Positions 9,306 through 21,801 are shown, counted from the stretch's first letter. The stretch is 64,000 nt of DNA from Catellatospora coxensis (GCF_016862635.1 NZ_BONI01000008.1:119629-183628), one strand, 5' to 3'. Made by a program: numbers and translations. Notes: generated by a model from the letters alone, not told the origin.

Positions 9306-9794
9306 TCAGCTCGCGAAGAACGCGCGCGGGTCGGCGACGAGCACGCCGTGGTCGGCCAGCCGCTCGATCAGCTCGGAGGGGGTGCAGTCGTAGAAGACGG
9401 CCAGCGCCTGCAGGTCGACGGCGCGGATGGAGAGCACCCGGCCGTTGTAGTCGCCGCGCTGCTGCTGGATGGCGCGCGCGTAGCGGGCGACGGAGGCGAG
9501 GTCCTCCTTGGCGCCGTCGTAGAGGCGCTCCAGGTCGAGGACGATCTTGCTCGTCGCCTCCTGGCGCGGGGCGGGGCCGTCGGGCAGCAGCTCGCCCACG
9601 GGCACCCGGTAGAAGTCGGCCAGCTCGGCCAGTCGGGACACCGTGACAGCACGGTCACCACGCTCGTACGAGCCGACGACCACAGCCTTCCAACGCCCGT
9701 TCGACTTCTCCTCCACGCCCTGCAGGGACAGGCCCTGCTGCTGGCGGATGGAGCGCAGTCGCGCACCGAGGGACTTGGCGTAATCAGACGGCAT
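9306..9794 (-). CDS. bldD: Developmental master regulator BldD
   Basis: Repressor of sporulation genes during vegetative growth in actinomycetes, active as a dimer held together by tetrameric c-di-GMP. The 162-aa protein has an N-terminal Xre-type helix-turn-helix (residues ~8-70) and a C-terminal domain. The c-di-GMP signature RxD-x8-RxxD is intact: R113-G-D115 then R124-A-V-D127, within one residue of the numbering in Streptomyces BldD. It therefore should respond to c-di-GMP. It converges on nusB. A possible BldD half-site lies in its own upstream region at 9941-9953. Confidence 0.97.
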   Translation of the reverse strand: MPSDYAKSLGARLRSIRQQQGLSLQGVEEKSNGRWKAVVVGSYERGDRAVTVSRLAELADFYRVPVGELLPDGPAPRQEATSKIVLDLERLYDGAKEDLASVARYARAIQQQRGDYNGRVLSIRAVDLQALAVFYDCTPSELIERLADHGVLVADPRAFFAS

Positions 9795-9940
9795 TCCGAC
9801 ACTCCCAGCTATATGCCGGGGCGGGTTCCCCGACGATCGCTACGCAGCGTGACGGTACGGCGCGGAAGACACGCGGTCAAGTGCTCGTTGACCACCAAGT
9901 TGAGACAACCTCATCCGACTAGCTTGATCAACTGAACTGA

Positions 9941-9953
9941 TCCGCCAGTGTCA
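9941..9953. promoter_or_regulatory. Possible BldD half-site upstream of bldD
   Basis: TCCGCCAGTGTCA keeps the right half (CAGNGTNA) of the published palindromic BldD consensus TNACNC(A/T)GNGTNA and misses two bases of the left half. BldD is known to repress its own gene in Streptomyces. It also overlaps the possible -35 TTGACA of bldD. A partial match in one short region could be chance. Confidence 0.35.
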
Positions 9954-10065
9954 ACGGTATGACCTGCGGATTGACTCACCCCCGCGCGTCGCCGCCACTC
10001 GCCACGCTGCTAAGTTTACTGATCAGATGGTCGCCGGCCACGGCCGACGATCATGACCTTGACAT

Positions 10066-10098
10066 CCTTTAACGACCCGTCCGGTGAGGCGGGGAAGG
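10066..10098 (+). promoter_or_regulatory. PyrR-binding RNA hairpin over the pyrR ribosome site
   Basis: The loop TCCGGTGAGGC (10080-10090) matches every position of the core of the Bacillus PyrR-binding consensus UCCNGNGAGGY. The stem pairs CCCG 10076-10079 with CGGG 10090-10093 and, across an internal bulge, CCTT 10066-10069 with AAGG 10095-10098. The last arm is the start of the Shine-Dalgarno AAGGAGG (10095-10101). PyrR bound to UMP would therefore hide the ribosome site, the translational repression reported for mycobacteria. Confidence 0.8.
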
Positions 10099-10107
10099 AG
10101 GTCTGCC

Positions 10108-10710
10108 TTGGCGCGCCCAATGACAGACGAGTCGCACCAGCAGCAGCCGGCCGGGCCGGCTCCCACGAAGACCGTTCTCTCCGCCGCGGACGTCTCCCGC
10201 GTGCTGGACCGCATCGCGCACCAGATCCTGGAGAAGACCTCCGGGGCCTCCGACGTGGTGCTGATGGGCATCGCCACCCGCGGGGTCCCGATCGCCCGCC
10301 GCCTCGCCGAGCGCATCCACGCCTTCGAGGGCGTACAGCTGCCGGTCGGCATCCTCGACATCACGCTCTACCGCGACGACCTGCGCAGCAGCTCCGTCCG
10401 CGCGGTCGGGCGCACCGAGGAGCCCGCAGGCGGCGTGGACGGCCGCAAGGTCATCCTGGTCGACGACGTGCTCTTCTCCGGCCGCACCATCCGGGCCGCC
10501 CTCGACGCCCTGTCCGACCTCGGCCGCCCCGCCGCCGTGCAGCTGGCCGTGCTCGTCGACCGCGGCCACCGGCAGCTGCCGATCCGGGCCGACTATGTCG
10601 GCAAGAACATCCCCACCGCCCTGTCCGAGCAGGTCAGAGTAAAGCTGGTGGAGATCGACGGGAACGACGAGGTGGTCCTCGCCACCGGTGGAAAGGGCGG
10701 CATCCGATGA
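10108..10710 (+). CDS. pyrR: PyrR: pyr operon regulator / uracil phosphoribosyltransferase
   Basis: Binds pyr mRNA in response to UMP and represses the pyrimidine genes; some members also convert uracil and PRPP to UMP. The 200-aa protein has the phosphoribosyltransferase core with the PRPP loop [17 protein letters not shown] and the ending [13 protein letters not shown] chose TTG 10108, because AAGGAGGT stands five bases before it, whereas ATG 10120 would be 17 bases away. Its stop overlaps the pyrB start (ATGA 10707-10710). The RNA hairpin just upstream suggests autoregulation. Confidence 0.95.
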   Translation: MARPMTDESHQQQPAGPAPTKTVLSAADVSRVLDRIAHQILEKTSGASDVVLMGIATRGVPIARRLAERIHAFEGVQLPVGILDITLYRDDLRSSSVRAVGRTEEPAGGVDGRKVILVDDVLFSGRTIRAALDALSDLGRPAAVQLAVLVDRGHRQLPIRADYVGKNIPTALSEQVRVKLVEIDGNDEVVLATGGKGGIR

Positions 10711-11615
10711 AGCACCTGCTGTCGACGGCCGACCTGGACGCGGCCACGGCGACCGAGATCCTGGACATCGCCACCGAGATGGCCAGCGTCTCCGGCCGCG
10801 AGATCAAGAAGCTGCCCACCCTGCGCGGCCGCACCGTGGTGAACCTCTTCTACGAGGACTCCACCCGCACCCGGATCTCCTTCGAGGCCGCCGCCAAGCG
10901 CCTGTCCGCCGATGTGATCAACTTCTCGGCCAAGGGCTCCAGCGTGGAGAAGGGCGAGAGCCTCAAGGACACCGCCTGGACGCTGCAGGCCATGGGCGCC
11001 GACGCGGTCGTCATCCGGCACCCCGCCTCCGGCGCGCCGCACCGGCTGGCCAACTGGGTCAGCGGCAGCGTGCTCAACGCCGGCGACGGCACCCACGAGC
11101 ACCCGACGCAGGCGCTGCTGGACGCGTACACGATCCGCTCGCGGATGGGCCGCATCGACGGCCTGCACGTCGCGATCGTCGGCGACGTGCTGCACAGCCG
11201 GGTGGCCCGGTCCAACGTGCTGCTGCTCAACACCCTCGGCGCGAAGGTGACCCTGGTCGGCCCGCCGACCCTGGTGCCGACCGACCTCAACGCCTCGGTC
11301 CAGGTCGCCTACGACCTCGACGCGGTGCTGCCGCAGGCCGACGTGGTGATGATGCTGCGGGTGCAGCGCGAGCGCATGACCGACTCCTACTTCCCCTCGG
11401 CGCGGGAGTACTCCCGCCGCTACGGCCTCGACGGCGCGCGGCTGCGCCGCATGCCCGCGCACGCGATCGTCATGCACCCCGGTCCGATGAACCGGGGCAT
11501 GGAGATCACGCCCGAGGTGGCCGACTCGCCCCGCTCCACCATCGTCGAGCAGGTCACCAACGGCGTCTCCGTGCGCATGGCCTGCCTCTACCTCCTGCTG
11601 GGCGGTGCCCGATGA
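10707..11615 (+). CDS. pyrB: Aspartate carbamoyltransferase catalytic chain
   Basis: Joins carbamoyl phosphate and aspartate, the committed step of pyrimidine synthesis. The 302-aa protein has the carbamoyl-phosphate motif [12 protein letters not shown], the [10 protein letters not shown] motif in the hinge region and the aspartate-site [11 protein letters not shown]. No regulatory chain (pyrI) gene is present, as usual in actinobacteria. ATG 10707 overlaps the pyrR stop by ATGA, so translation is coupled and PyrR repression at the leader would carry over. Confidence 0.97.
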   Translation: MKHLLSTADLDAATATEILDIATEMASVSGREIKKLPTLRGRTVVNLFYEDSTRTRISFEAAAKRLSADVINFSAKGSSVEKGESLKDTAWTLQAMGADAVVIRHPASGAPHRLANWVSGSVLNAGDGTHEHPTQALLDAYTIRSRMGRIDGLHVAIVGDVLHSRVARSNVLLLNTLGAKVTLVGPPTLVPTDLNASVQVAYDLDAVLPQADVVMMLRVQRERMTDSYFPSAREYSRRYGLDGARLRRMPAHAIVMHPGPMNRGMEITPEVADSPRSTIVEQVTNGVSVRMACLYLLLGGAR

Positions 11616-11656
11616 CGCAGCCCGCCAGCAGCCCGATGACCGTCCGGAGGACGCCC

Positions 11657-12934
11657 GTGCCCGACATCCTGATCCGCAACGCCCGCGTGCTCGGCGGCGA
11701 GCCGACCGACCTGCTGCTGCGCGACGGCGTGATCGCCGAGATCGGCGCGGGCCTGGCTGCCGACGGTGCCGAGGTGGTCGACGGCACCGGCTTGGTCGCC
11801 CTGCCCGGCCTGGTCGACCTGCACACCCACCTGCGCGAACCGGGCCGCGAGGACGCCGAGACGGTGTACACCGGTTCCCGCGCCGCGGCGCTGGGCGGCT
11901 ACACCGCGGTCTGCGCCATGGCCAACACGTCCCCGGTGGCCGACACCGCGGGCGTGGTCGAGCAGGTGTACCGGCTGGGTCAGGAAGCCGGACTGGTCGA
12001 CGTGCAGCCGATCGGGGCGGTCACCGTCGGGCTGGCCGGCGAGCGGCTGGCCGAGCTGGGCGCGATGGCCGACTCGGCGGCGCGGGTGCGGGTCTTCTCC
12101 GACGACGGCTTCTGCGTGGCCGACCCGCGGCTGATGCGCCGGGCACTGGAGTACGTCAAGGCGTTCGACGGGGTCATCGCCCAGCACGCCGAGGAGCCGC
12201 GGCTCACCCAGGGCGCGCAGATGCACGAGGGCGACGTCTCCGCGCGGCTCGGCCTGACCGGCTGGCCCGCCGTCGCCGAGGAGTCGATCATCGCGCGGGA
12301 CGTGCTGCTGGCCGGCCACGTGGGCGCGCGCCTGCACGTCTGCCACGTGTCCACCGCGGGCAGCGTCGAGATCATCCGGATGGCCAAGGCCCGCGGCGTC
12401 CGCGTCACCGCCGAGGTCACCCCGCACCACCTGCTGCTGACCCACGAGAAGGCGGAGTCCTACGATCCCGTCTACAAGGTGAACCCGCCGCTGCGCACCG
12501 ACGCCGACGTCGAGGCGCTGCGCGAGGGCCTGCGCGACGGCACCATCGACATCGTGGCCACCGACCACGCCCCGCACGCCGCGGAGGACAAGGAGTGCGA
12601 GTGGGCGTACGCCCGCCCCGGCATGCTCGGCCTGGAGACCGCGCTGCCGATCGTGCTCGACGTGCTCGGCGACGACTGGGAGCTGATCGCCGAGCGCATG
12701 TCGTACGCGCCCGCCCGCATCGCGGGCCTGGACGGGCACGGCAACGCGATCGTCGCGGGCGCGCCCGCGAACCTGACCCTGGTCGACCCCACGGTGCGGT
12801 GGAGCGTCGACCCGACCGGGCTGGCCAGTCTCAGCCACAACACGCCGTACGCCGGGATGACCGTGCCCGGCCGGATCGTCGCCACCTTCCTGCGGGGCGT
12901 GCCGACGGTGCTCGACGGAAAGGTGCAGAAGTGA
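11657..12934 (+). CDS. pyrC: Dihydroorotase
   Basis: Zinc amidohydrolase that closes carbamoyl aspartate to dihydroorotate. The metal-binding [10 protein letters not shown], further histidines in [10 protein letters not shown] and [10 protein letters not shown], and [13 protein letters not shown] with the catalytic aspartate are all present. Type I (class I) length, 425 aa. I chose GTG 11657 because GGAGG lies six bases before it. An alternative is ATG 11612, which overlaps the pyrB stop by ATGA and would add 15 residues. The end overlaps carA by GTGA. Confidence 0.95.
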   Translation: MPDILIRNARVLGGEPTDLLLRDGVIAEIGAGLAADGAEVVDGTGLVALPGLVDLHTHLREPGREDAETVYTGSRAAALGGYTAVCAMANTSPVADTAGVVEQVYRLGQEAGLVDVQPIGAVTVGLAGERLAELGAMADSAARVRVFSDDGFCVADPRLMRRALEYVKAFDGVIAQHAEEPRLTQGAQMHEGDVSARLGLTGWPAVAEESIIARDVLLAGHVGARLHVCHVSTAGSVEIIRMAKARGVRVTAEVTPHHLLLTHEKAESYDPVYKVNPPLRTDADVEALREGLRDGTIDIVATDHAPHAAEDKECEWAYARPGMLGLETALPIVLDVLGDDWELIAERMSYAPARIAGLDGHGNAIVAGAPANLTLVDPTVRWSVDPTGLASLSHNTPYAGMTVPGRIVATFLRGVPTVLDGKVQK

Positions 12935-14070
12935 CAGAGGCGATCTTGGTCCTGGAGGACGGTCGCGTCTTCCGGGGCGAGTCCTACGGGGCCGTCGGCG
13001 AGACCTTCGGCGAGGCGGTCTTCACCACCGGCATGACCGGCTACCAGGAGACCCTCACCGACCCGTCGTACCACCGCCAGGTCGTGGTGCAGACCGCGCC
13101 GCACATCGGCAACACCGGCGTCAACGACGAGGACGACGAGTCCGACCGGATCTGGGTCGCGGGCTACGTGGTGCGCGACCCCGCTCGGGTGCCGTCGAAC
13201 TGGCGCTCGACCGAGGACCTGGGCACCCGGCTGGAGCGCTCCGGCGTGGTCGGCATCAGCGGCGTCGACACCCGGGCGCTGACCCGGCACCTGCGCGAGC
13301 GCGGCGCGATGCGCGTCGGCGTGTCCAGCGTCGAGCGCGACCCGCAGGCGCTGCTGGCCCGCGTGCTGGAGCAGCCGCAGATGACCGGTGCCGACCTGTC
13401 CGCCGAGGTCACCACCCCGGAGGCGTACACCGTCGACGCGGTCGGCGAGCACCGCTTCACCGTCGCGGCCCTGGACCTGGGCATCAAGCGCAACGTGCCC
13501 CGGCGGCTGGCCGCGCGCGGCGTGACCACGCACGTGCTGCCCGCCAACTCCACGCTCGGCGACCTGCTGTCGGTCGGCGCGGACGCGGTGTTCTTCTCGC
13601 CCGGCCCCGGTGACCCGGCCACCGCCGACCACGCGGTGATGCTGGCGCAGGAGGTGATGAAGCGGAGCCTGCCGCTGTTCGGCATCTGCTTCGGCAGCCA
13701 GATCCTGGGCCGCGCTCTCGGCTTCGGCACGTACAAGCTGGGTTATGGACACCGCGGCATCAACCAGCCGGTGATGGACCGCGGCACCGGCAAGGTCGAG
13801 GTCACCTCGCACAACCACGGCTTCGCGGTCGACGCGCCGCTCGAGGGCGTGGCCGACACCGGTTTCGGCCGGGTCGAGGTGTCCCACGTGTGCCTGAACG
13901 ACAACGTGGTGGAGGGCCTGCGCGCGCTCGACGTGCCCGCCTTCACCGTGCAGTACCACCCGGAGGCGGCAGCGGGGCCGCGCGACGCCGACTACCTGTT
14001 CGACAGGTTCGTGGAATTGGTCGAACGGCCCGGCCAGGTCCGTGCGCAACTCATCAACGGAGGCAAGTGA
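12931..14070 (+). CDS. carA: Carbamoyl-phosphate synthase small (glutaminase) subunit
   Basis: Hydrolyses glutamine and passes ammonia to CarB. The first ~145 residues are the CPSase small-chain domain ([33 protein letters not shown]). The C-terminal class I amidotransferase has nucleophile Cys253 in GICFGSQ, the SHNHGFAV motif and the His343/Glu345 pair in YHPEA. GTG 12931 overlaps the pyrC stop. Length 379 aa. The carbamoyl phosphate made serves both pyrB here and argF further downstream. Confidence 0.97.
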   Translation: MTEAILVLEDGRVFRGESYGAVGETFGEAVFTTGMTGYQETLTDPSYHRQVVVQTAPHIGNTGVNDEDDESDRIWVAGYVVRDPARVPSNWRSTEDLGTRLERSGVVGISGVDTRALTRHLRERGAMRVGVSSVERDPQALLARVLEQPQMTGADLSAEVTTPEAYTVDAVGEHRFTVAALDLGIKRNVPRRLAARGVTTHVLPANSTLGDLLSVGADAVFFSPGPGDPATADHAVMLAQEVMKRSLPLFGICFGSQILGRALGFGTYKLGYGHRGINQPVMDRGTGKVEVTSHNHGFAVDAPLEGVADTGFGRVEVSHVCLNDNVVEGLRALDVPAFTVQYHPEAAAGPRDADYLFDRFVELVERPGQVRAQLINGGK

Positions 14071-14071
14071 G

Positions 14072-17410
<3,339 letters not shown>

Positions 17411-17429
17411 CCGCCCCCCTCACCGCGAC

Positions 17430-17496
17430 GATCTTGCGTGAACTGTGGGTACGACACGCCCATGCCGCCCAAAAGGGCAACAGTTCGCGCAAGATC
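17430..17496. repeat. Family A palindromic element, copy A3
   Basis: Arms GATCTTGCGTGAACTGT (17430-17446) and ACAGTTCGCGCAAGATC (17480-17496) pair at 16 of 17 positions. The centre starts GGGTACGACACG and ends AAAAGGGCA, as in A1 and A2. Unlike the other two copies it lies inside an operon, in the 115-bp gap between carB and pyrD on the same strand, where its hairpin could reduce read-through. Confidence 0.9.
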
Positions 17497-17525
17497 GTTG
17501 TGATCATGACGCGGGGTGGTGTGGG

Positions 17526-18635
17526 GTGACGGTGTTTGAGAGGGTGGTGCGGCCTCGGTTGTTTCGGATCGGGGGCGGGGATGCCGAGCATGCGCATGAG
17601 TGGACGTTGCGGCGGCTGGCCGGGATCGCCCGGCAGCCGGCGGTGTTGGGTCTGCTGAAGCGGCGGTATGCGGTCGAGCGGCCGGTGGACGTGTTCGGGG
17701 TGCGGTTTCCGAATGCGGTCGGGCTGGCGGCGGGGATGGACAAGAACGGGGTCGCGCTGAAGGCGTGGCCTGCGCTCGGGTTCGGGTTCGTCGAGGTCGG
17801 CACGGTCACCGCGTTGGGGCAGCCGGGTAATGAGCGGCCTCGACTGTTCCGGTTGCCGGACAGTCGGGCGATCATCAACCGGATGGGGTTCAACAACGAG
17901 GGCGCCCACGCGCTCGCGTCGCGGCTGGCCGCGTTGGGGCCGCTGGGGGTGCCGTTGGGGATCTCGCTGGGCAAGTCCAAGGTGACGCCGCTGGAGGAGG
18001 CTGTCGCGGACTACCGGGCGTCGTACGACGCGCTGAAGTCCTATGGCGACTACTTCGCCGTCAACGTGTCCTCGCCGAACACCCCGGGTCTGCGCAGTCT
18101 GCAGGATCGCGACCAGCTGGACGCGATCCTGGCGGCGTTGACCGAGCCACGTGCGTCCCTGCCGGACGGATCGGCGGCCTCCGGTGGCGCGGAGCCGCCG
18201 GCGGCGCCCGGGGCGGCGGGCGGTGTGGGGCAGGGCAAGCCGGTGCTGGTGAAGATCGCGCCGGATCTGACCGACCATGCCATCGCCGAGCTGCTCGAAG
18301 TGTGCCTGGCGCGGGGCGTGGCGGGTCTGATCGCGACGAACACCACGCTCAGCCGCGACGGCGTCGCCCGAGCGGACCAGGGCACGGCGGCGCAGGCGGG
18401 CGGGTTGTCCGGGGCGCCGCTGACCGAGCGGGCGAACAAGGTCGTGTCGTTCGTGCACGGCGAGACGGGCGGACGGCTGCCGATCATCGGCGTCGGCGGC
18501 CTGATGAGCGCCGACGACGCGGCCCGCATGTTCGACGCGGGCGCGAGCCTGGTGCAGCTCTACACCGGATTCATCTACCACGGCCCCGCGCTCGTGCGCG
18601 CCGCCGCACGACGGGCCCCGGAGGGCACACGGTGA
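17526..18635 (+). CDS. pyrD: Dihydroorotate dehydrogenase (quinone), class 2
   Basis: Membrane-associated FMN enzyme oxidising dihydroorotate to orotate with quinone. The N-terminal helix [20 protein letters not shown] is the class 2 membrane-docking extension. The catalytic serine region is [15 protein letters not shown], and FMN-site motifs include [11 protein letters not shown] and [14 protein letters not shown] low-complexity insert rich in Gly/Ala/Pro (about residues 216-240) precedes [11 protein letters not shown]. The start is uncertain: GTG 17526 and GTG 17532 are both possible, with poor ribosome sites. 369 aa. It overlaps bioA by GTGA. Confidence 0.94.
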   Translation: MTVFERVVRPRLFRIGGGDAEHAHEWTLRRLAGIARQPAVLGLLKRRYAVERPVDVFGVRFPNAVGLAAGMDKNGVALKAWPALGFGFVEVGTVTALGQPGNERPRLFRLPDSRAIINRMGFNNEGAHALASRLAALGPLGVPLGISLGKSKVTPLEEAVADYRASYDALKSYGDYFAVNVSSPNTPGLRSLQDRDQLDAILAALTEPRASLPDGSAASGGAEPPAAPGAAGGVGQGKPVLVKIAPDLTDHAIAELLEVCLARGVAGLIATNTTLSRDGVARADQGTAAQAGGLSGAPLTERANKVVSFVHGETGGRLPIIGVGGLMSADDAARMFDAGASLVQLYTGFIYHGPALVRAAARRAPEGTR

Positions 18636-19963
18636 CCGACGAGGTTGAGAAGGGCACCTTCCACAACGCGGAGCGTTGGGAAGGTGCCCTTCCTTTCACT
18701 GAGCTGCTGGAGCTGGACCGGGCGCACGTGTGGCACCCGTACGGGCCCATGCCGGGGCGGCAGACGCCGCTCGTCGTGGACAGCGCACAGGGCACGCGGC
18801 TGAGGCTGGCCGACGGGCGGGAGCTGATCGACGGGATGTCGAGCTGGTGGGCGGCGATCCACGGCTACCGGCACCCGGTGCTCGACGCCGCGGTCACCGA
18901 CCAGCTCGGGCGGATGAGTCATGTCATGTTCGGCGGGCTCACCCACGAGCCGGCGGTACGGCTGGCCGGCAAGCTCGTCGACATCACCCCGCCCGGGCTG
19001 GAGCACGTGTTCCTGGCCGACTCGGGCTCGGTGAGCGTCGAGGTCGCCATCAAGATGTGCCTGCAGTACCAGGTGTCGCGGGGCCGCCCGGCCAAGCGGC
19101 GGCTGGCGACGTGGCGCGGCGGCTACCACGGTGACACGTGGCAGCCGATGAGCGTGTGCGATCCCGAGGGCGGCATGCACTCCCTCTGGGGCGGCGCGCT
19201 GCCCCGCCAGGTGTTCGTGGACGCGCCTCCGGCGGAGTACGACGAGTCCTATGTGACCGTGCTCAAGGAGGCGCTGGCGGCGTACGCGCACGAGCTGGCC
19301 GCGGTCATCGTCGAGCCGGTGGTGCAGGGCGCGGGCGGCATGCGCTTCCACGACCCGCGTTACCTGCGCGCGCTGCGCGACCTGTGCGACGAGTTCGACG
19401 TGCTGCTGGTGTTCGACGAGATCGCCACCGGCTTCGGGCGCACCGGCGAGCTGTTCGCCGCCGACCACGCCGGGGTGACACCCGACGTGATGTGCCTCGG
19501 CAAGGCGCTCACCGGCGGATATCTGACACTCGCCGCGGCGCTGTGCACCGGTGAGGTGGCCCGGGGCATCTCCGAGGGCGCGGTGCCGGTGCTCGCGCAC
19601 GGGCCCACGTTCATGGGCAACCCGCTGGCCTGCTCCGTCGCCAACGCCAGCATCGAGCTGCTGCTGTCGGGTGACTGGCGGGCGGACGTACGCCGGATCG
19701 AGGCAGGGCTGCGGGCCGGCCTGGCACCGGTGCGCGAGCTGCCCGGCGTGGCCGACGTGCGGGTGCTGGGCGCGATCGGTGTGGTGCAGCTCGACCACGA
19801 CGTGGACATGGCGGCCGCCACGGCCGCCGCGGTGGAGCACGGCGTGTGGCTGCGCCCGTTCCGCGATCTGATCTACACGATGCCGCCGTTCGTCAGCTCC
19901 GATGAGGATGTGTCGGCGATCACCAAGGCGATGTGTGCGGCCGCGGCGGCCTGTTCGTCGTGA
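18632..19963 (+). CDS. bioA: Adenosylmethionine-8-amino-7-oxononanoate aminotransferase, with a palindromic repeat in its 5' coding end
   Basis: PLP enzyme of biotin synthesis that transfers an amino group from S-adenosylmethionine to make 7,8-diaminopelargonate. Family motifs are [12 protein letters not shown], the GGYHGD region, the aspartate in [15 protein letters not shown], the PLP lysine in CLGKALTGG, and [15 protein letters not shown] 18632 overlaps the pyrD stop. No usual start codon occurs between the palindrome (18649-18692) and the conserved core, so the repeat must be translated, as residues ~6-21. 443 aa. No other bio gene is nearby; the setting in a pyrimidine operon is odd. Confidence 0.93.
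   Translation: MTDEVEKGTFHNAERWEGALPFTELLELDRAHVWHPYGPMPGRQTPLVVDSAQGTRLRLADGRELIDGMSSWWAAIHGYRHPVLDAAVTDQLGRMSHVMFGGLTHEPAVRLAGKLVDITPPGLEHVFLADSGSVSVEVAIKMCLQYQVSRGRPAKRRLATWRGGYHGDTWQPMSVCDPEGGMHSLWGGALPRQVFVDAPPAEYDESYVTVLKEALAAYAHELAAVIVEPVVQGAGGMRFHDPRYLRALRDLCDEFDVLLVFDEIATGFGRTGELFAADHAGVTPDVMCLGKALTGGYLTLAAALCTGEVARGISEGAVPVLAHGPTFMGNPLACSVANASIELLLSGDWRADVRRIEAGLRAGLAPVRELPGVADVRVLGAIGVVQLDHDVDMAAATAAAVEHGVWLRPFRDLIYTMPPFVSSDEDVSAITKAMCAAAAACSS
18649..18692. repeat. Family D palindromic element, copy D2, inside bioA
   Basis: GAAGGGCACCTTCC with CAACGC (18649-18669) pairs with GCGTTGGGAAGGTGCCCTTC (18673-18692) around a three-base loop, with one bulged A. The core GAAGGGCACCTTC and the following AACG are shared with D1 at 36129-36188. 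It falls wholly in the reading frame of bioA and is translated as a charged linker. This resembles the habit of Rickettsia palindromic elements, which also insert in frame in genes. Confidence 0.88.
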
Positions 19964-20038
19964 CCTGTCGCCCGCGCGGTCGCCGTGCGCGACCGTGCGG
20001 GTGCGACGGTCACATCCGAGAGTGAGTGAGGAGTTTTC

Positions 20039-20884
20039 ATGGAGCCGTTCGGTGCGCGCCTGGCGCGGGCGATGGATGAGCGCGGTCCGCTGTGCGTCGG
20101 GATCGACCCGCACAGCTCGTTGCTGAAGGCGTGGGGCCTGCCCGACGACGCCGACGGGGTGGCGACGTTCTGCCGGATCACGGTCGACGCGCTGGCCGGC
20201 CGGGTCGCGGTCGTCAAGCCGCAGTCGGCCTTTTTCGAGCGATTCGGGTCCCGCGGGGTGGAGATTCTTGAGTCAACTATCCGACAGTTTAGGCAGGCCG
20301 GAACCCTTGTGCTCCTCGACGTGAAGCGGGGCGACATCGGTTCGACGGCCGCCGCGTACGCCGACGCGTATCTGAACCCATCGAGGCCCATGTATGTCGA
20401 CGCGATCACCGCGAGCCCGTTTCTCGGTCTCGGATCGCTCGCGCCGATGTTCGACATGGCGGCTGAGCACGGCGGGGGCGTCTTCGTTCTGGCTCTCACG
20501 TCCAACCCGGAGGGTCCGGCCGTGCAGCACGCTCGGGGTATCGACGGCCGTACCGTCGCGCAGACGATCATCGACGAGATTTCCCAGCTCAACAAGGGTG
20601 CGGAGCCGCTCGGCAGCCTCGGACTCGTGGTCGGCGCGACCATCGGCGAAACCGGTCACGACCTCTCCCAGGTGAACGGCCCGTTCCTCGTTCCGGGCCT
20701 CGGCGCGCAGGGCGGAACGGCCGACGATCTTCGCCGGATCTTCGCCGGGAACCTCGGCGCGGTGCTGCCGTCGTCGTCACGCGAGGTGCTCGGCGCGGGC
20801 CCCGACGTGGCCGCGCTGCGGGCTGCGGCATCTCGGACTCTCGATGCCTGCCGCGACGCATTGGGACGTCCGGGCCGGTCGTGA
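20039..20884 (+). CDS. pyrF: Orotidine-5'-phosphate decarboxylase, type 2
   Basis: Decarboxylates OMP to UMP, the final step of de novo synthesis. The 281-aa chain is the longer type 2 form found in actinobacteria. It has CVGIDPHSSLL at the N-terminus, the catalytic LLDVKRGDIGSTAAAYADA, and FLVPGLGAQGGT near the phosphate site. ATG 20039 follows GTGAGGAG. It is 75 bp after bioA. Part of the gene (about 20230-20560) is noticeably lower in GC and uses rarer codons than its neighbours. Confidence 0.96.
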   Translation: MEPFGARLARAMDERGPLCVGIDPHSSLLKAWGLPDDADGVATFCRITVDALAGRVAVVKPQSAFFERFGSRGVEILESTIRQFRQAGTLVLLDVKRGDIGSTAAAYADAYLNPSRPMYVDAITASPFLGLGSLAPMFDMAAEHGGGVFVLALTSNPEGPAVQHARGIDGRTVAQTIIDEISQLNKGAEPLGSLGLVVGATIGETGHDLSQVNGPFLVPGLGAQGGTADDLRRIFAGNLGAVLPSSSREVLGAGPDVAALRAAASRTLDACRDALGRPGRS

Positions 20885-20901
20885 CCTTTCCGTGATCATG
20901 C

Positions 20902-20933
20902 GCGGTGACGTTGCCGAAAACGCCGTCGACCGC
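20902..20933 (+). terminator. Probable terminator after pyrF
   Basis: GCGGTGACG (20902-20910) pairs with CGTCGACCGC (20924-20933) with one bulge, 18 bases after the pyrF stop, and is followed by TAGGTTT. This is a modest hairpin, suitable to end the long pyr transcript. Confidence 0.55.
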
Positions 20934-21048
20934 TAGGTTTCCCCGCGCTGGGCTGATCTGCTCGCGTGGCCCACCAGTCACGCGGGTTTTCACCAGCAAC
21001 GGGTGCCGAAGGTTAGCCGCCGAGTCCGGTGGGGAACCCGACGCACCA

Positions 21049-21072
21049 CACGCCGGCGATCCCGCCGGCGTG
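21049..21072 (+). promoter_or_regulatory. Perfect hairpin in the mihF leader
   Basis: CACGCCGGCG (21049-21058) pairs perfectly with CGCCGGCGTG (21063-21072) around ATCC. It ends 24 bases before the mihF start and does not cover the ribosome site GAGGAG. It could stabilise the 5' end of the message or partly terminate upstream transcription. Confidence 0.6.
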
Positions 21073-21096
21073 ACCAAGAGGACCTGAGGAGAACTG

Positions 21097-21411
21097 GTGC
21101 CGCTCCCGTCACTGACCCCAGAGCAGCGCGCTGCCGCGCTGGAGAAGGCCGCGGAGGTCCGCAAGGCTCGGGCTGAGCTCAAGGAGCAGCTCAAGCAGGG
21201 CAAGACCACCCTGGCCGCCGTCCTTGACCGTGCCGAGGGCGACGATGTCGTCGGCAAGCTCAAGGTTTCGGCCGTGCTGCAGGCGCTCCCCGGCATCGGC
21301 AAGATCCGGGCCACGCAGATCATGGAGAAGCTGAAGATCGCCGACTCCCGCCGCCTGCGCGGGCTGGGCGACCAGCAGCGCAAGGCGCTGCTGGCCGAGT
21401 TCGCGGCCTGA
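21097..21411 (+). CDS. mihF: Actinobacterial integration host factor
   Basis: A nucleoid-associated DNA-binding protein essential in mycobacteria and named IHF there, though unrelated to HU-type IHF. The 104-aa sequence has the helical N-terminus [20 protein letters not shown], then VLDRAEGDDVVGKLKVSAVL and the helix-two-turn-helix DNA-contact region LPGIGKIRATQIMEKLKI. GTG 21097 is preceded by GAGGAGAA. In actinobacteria it normally precedes gmk, as it does here, but a 390-bp structured gap separates them. Confidence 0.96.
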   Translation: MPLPSLTPEQRAAALEKAAEVRKARAELKEQLKQGKTTLAAVLDRAEGDDVVGKLKVSAVLQALPGIGKIRATQIMEKLKIADSRRLRGLGDQQRKALLAEFAA

Positions 21412-21458
21412 GCCGACGAACCTCGTCAGCGGAAAGACCCCGGAACAACGCGTGTCCC

Positions 21459-21486
21459 GGCGCGCCGCCGCTCCTGGCGGCGCGCC
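21459..21486 (+). terminator. Terminator after mihF
   Basis: GGCGCGCCGCC (21459-21469) and GGCGGCGCGCC (21476-21486) form a perfect 11-bp stem with a six-base loop, 48 bases after the mihF stop. There is no T-run, as is common for terminators in high-GC actinobacteria. Confidence 0.75.
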
Positions 21487-21712
21487 ACGGTGCTCGCCAC
21501 GTTCCGCGCCGCGGGCGGACGCCCCGTCCGCGGTGACCGGGCAGCGGTGTGCCGAGGCTCCACCGCATGCCCACCGCAACGGCCTGCCACTTCGGCGTGA
21601 GTGACACTCACACCATCGGGTGAGCGGGACGTTGCGCAGATCGTCGCCCGGCGGCGCTGTCGAAACGGCAGCGCCGCTGGTTCGTTTATGCGGGCAGGAA
21701 GGCCCCATCCGG

Positions 21713-21765
21713 GCCGGAACCCCCTGTTAAGACTTGGTGACGTACTGCTCAAACAGGGGCCCGGC
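21713..21765 (+). promoter_or_regulatory. Two-part stem in the gmk leader
   Basis: CCCCTGTT (21721-21728) pairs with AACAGGGG (21752-21759), and outside it GCCGG (21713-21717) pairs with CCGGC (21761-21765). The 23-base loop holds AAGACTTGGTGACG. It ends 36 bases before the gmk ATG. The arrangement suggests a leader RNA structure or, as DNA, a wide operator. I know of no named element it matches. Confidence 0.55.
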
Positions 21766-21801
21766 TCCCACCTCCGCTCCGCGATTGGGTAGAACTTGAG
21801 A

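Larger units (their letters stand above)
9795..10107. other. Divergent intergenic region bldD / pyrR (313 bp)
   Basis: Locally lower in GC than the genes around it. It must hold the bldD promoter (minus strand) and the pyrR operon promoter (plus strand). On the minus strand a TTGACA (complement of 9949-9954) could be a -35 box but has no good -10 at 16-18 bp. On the plus strand TTGACT 9971-9976 and TAAGTT 10011-10016 are candidates with non-standard spacing. The last 40 bases hold the PyrR hairpin. No gene is seen here. Confidence 0.6.
21412..21801. other. Structured intergenic region mihF / gmk (390 bp)
   Basis: No credible gene. It contains three strong inverted repeats: a terminator-like stem at 21459-21486, a nine-base stem GCGGCGCTG/CAGCGCCGC at 21651-21677, and a two-part stem at 21713-21765. 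The GTTAAGACTT at 21726-21735 looks like a weak -10 region. The second and third stems may belong to the gmk leader or to a small RNA. Confidence 0.6.
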
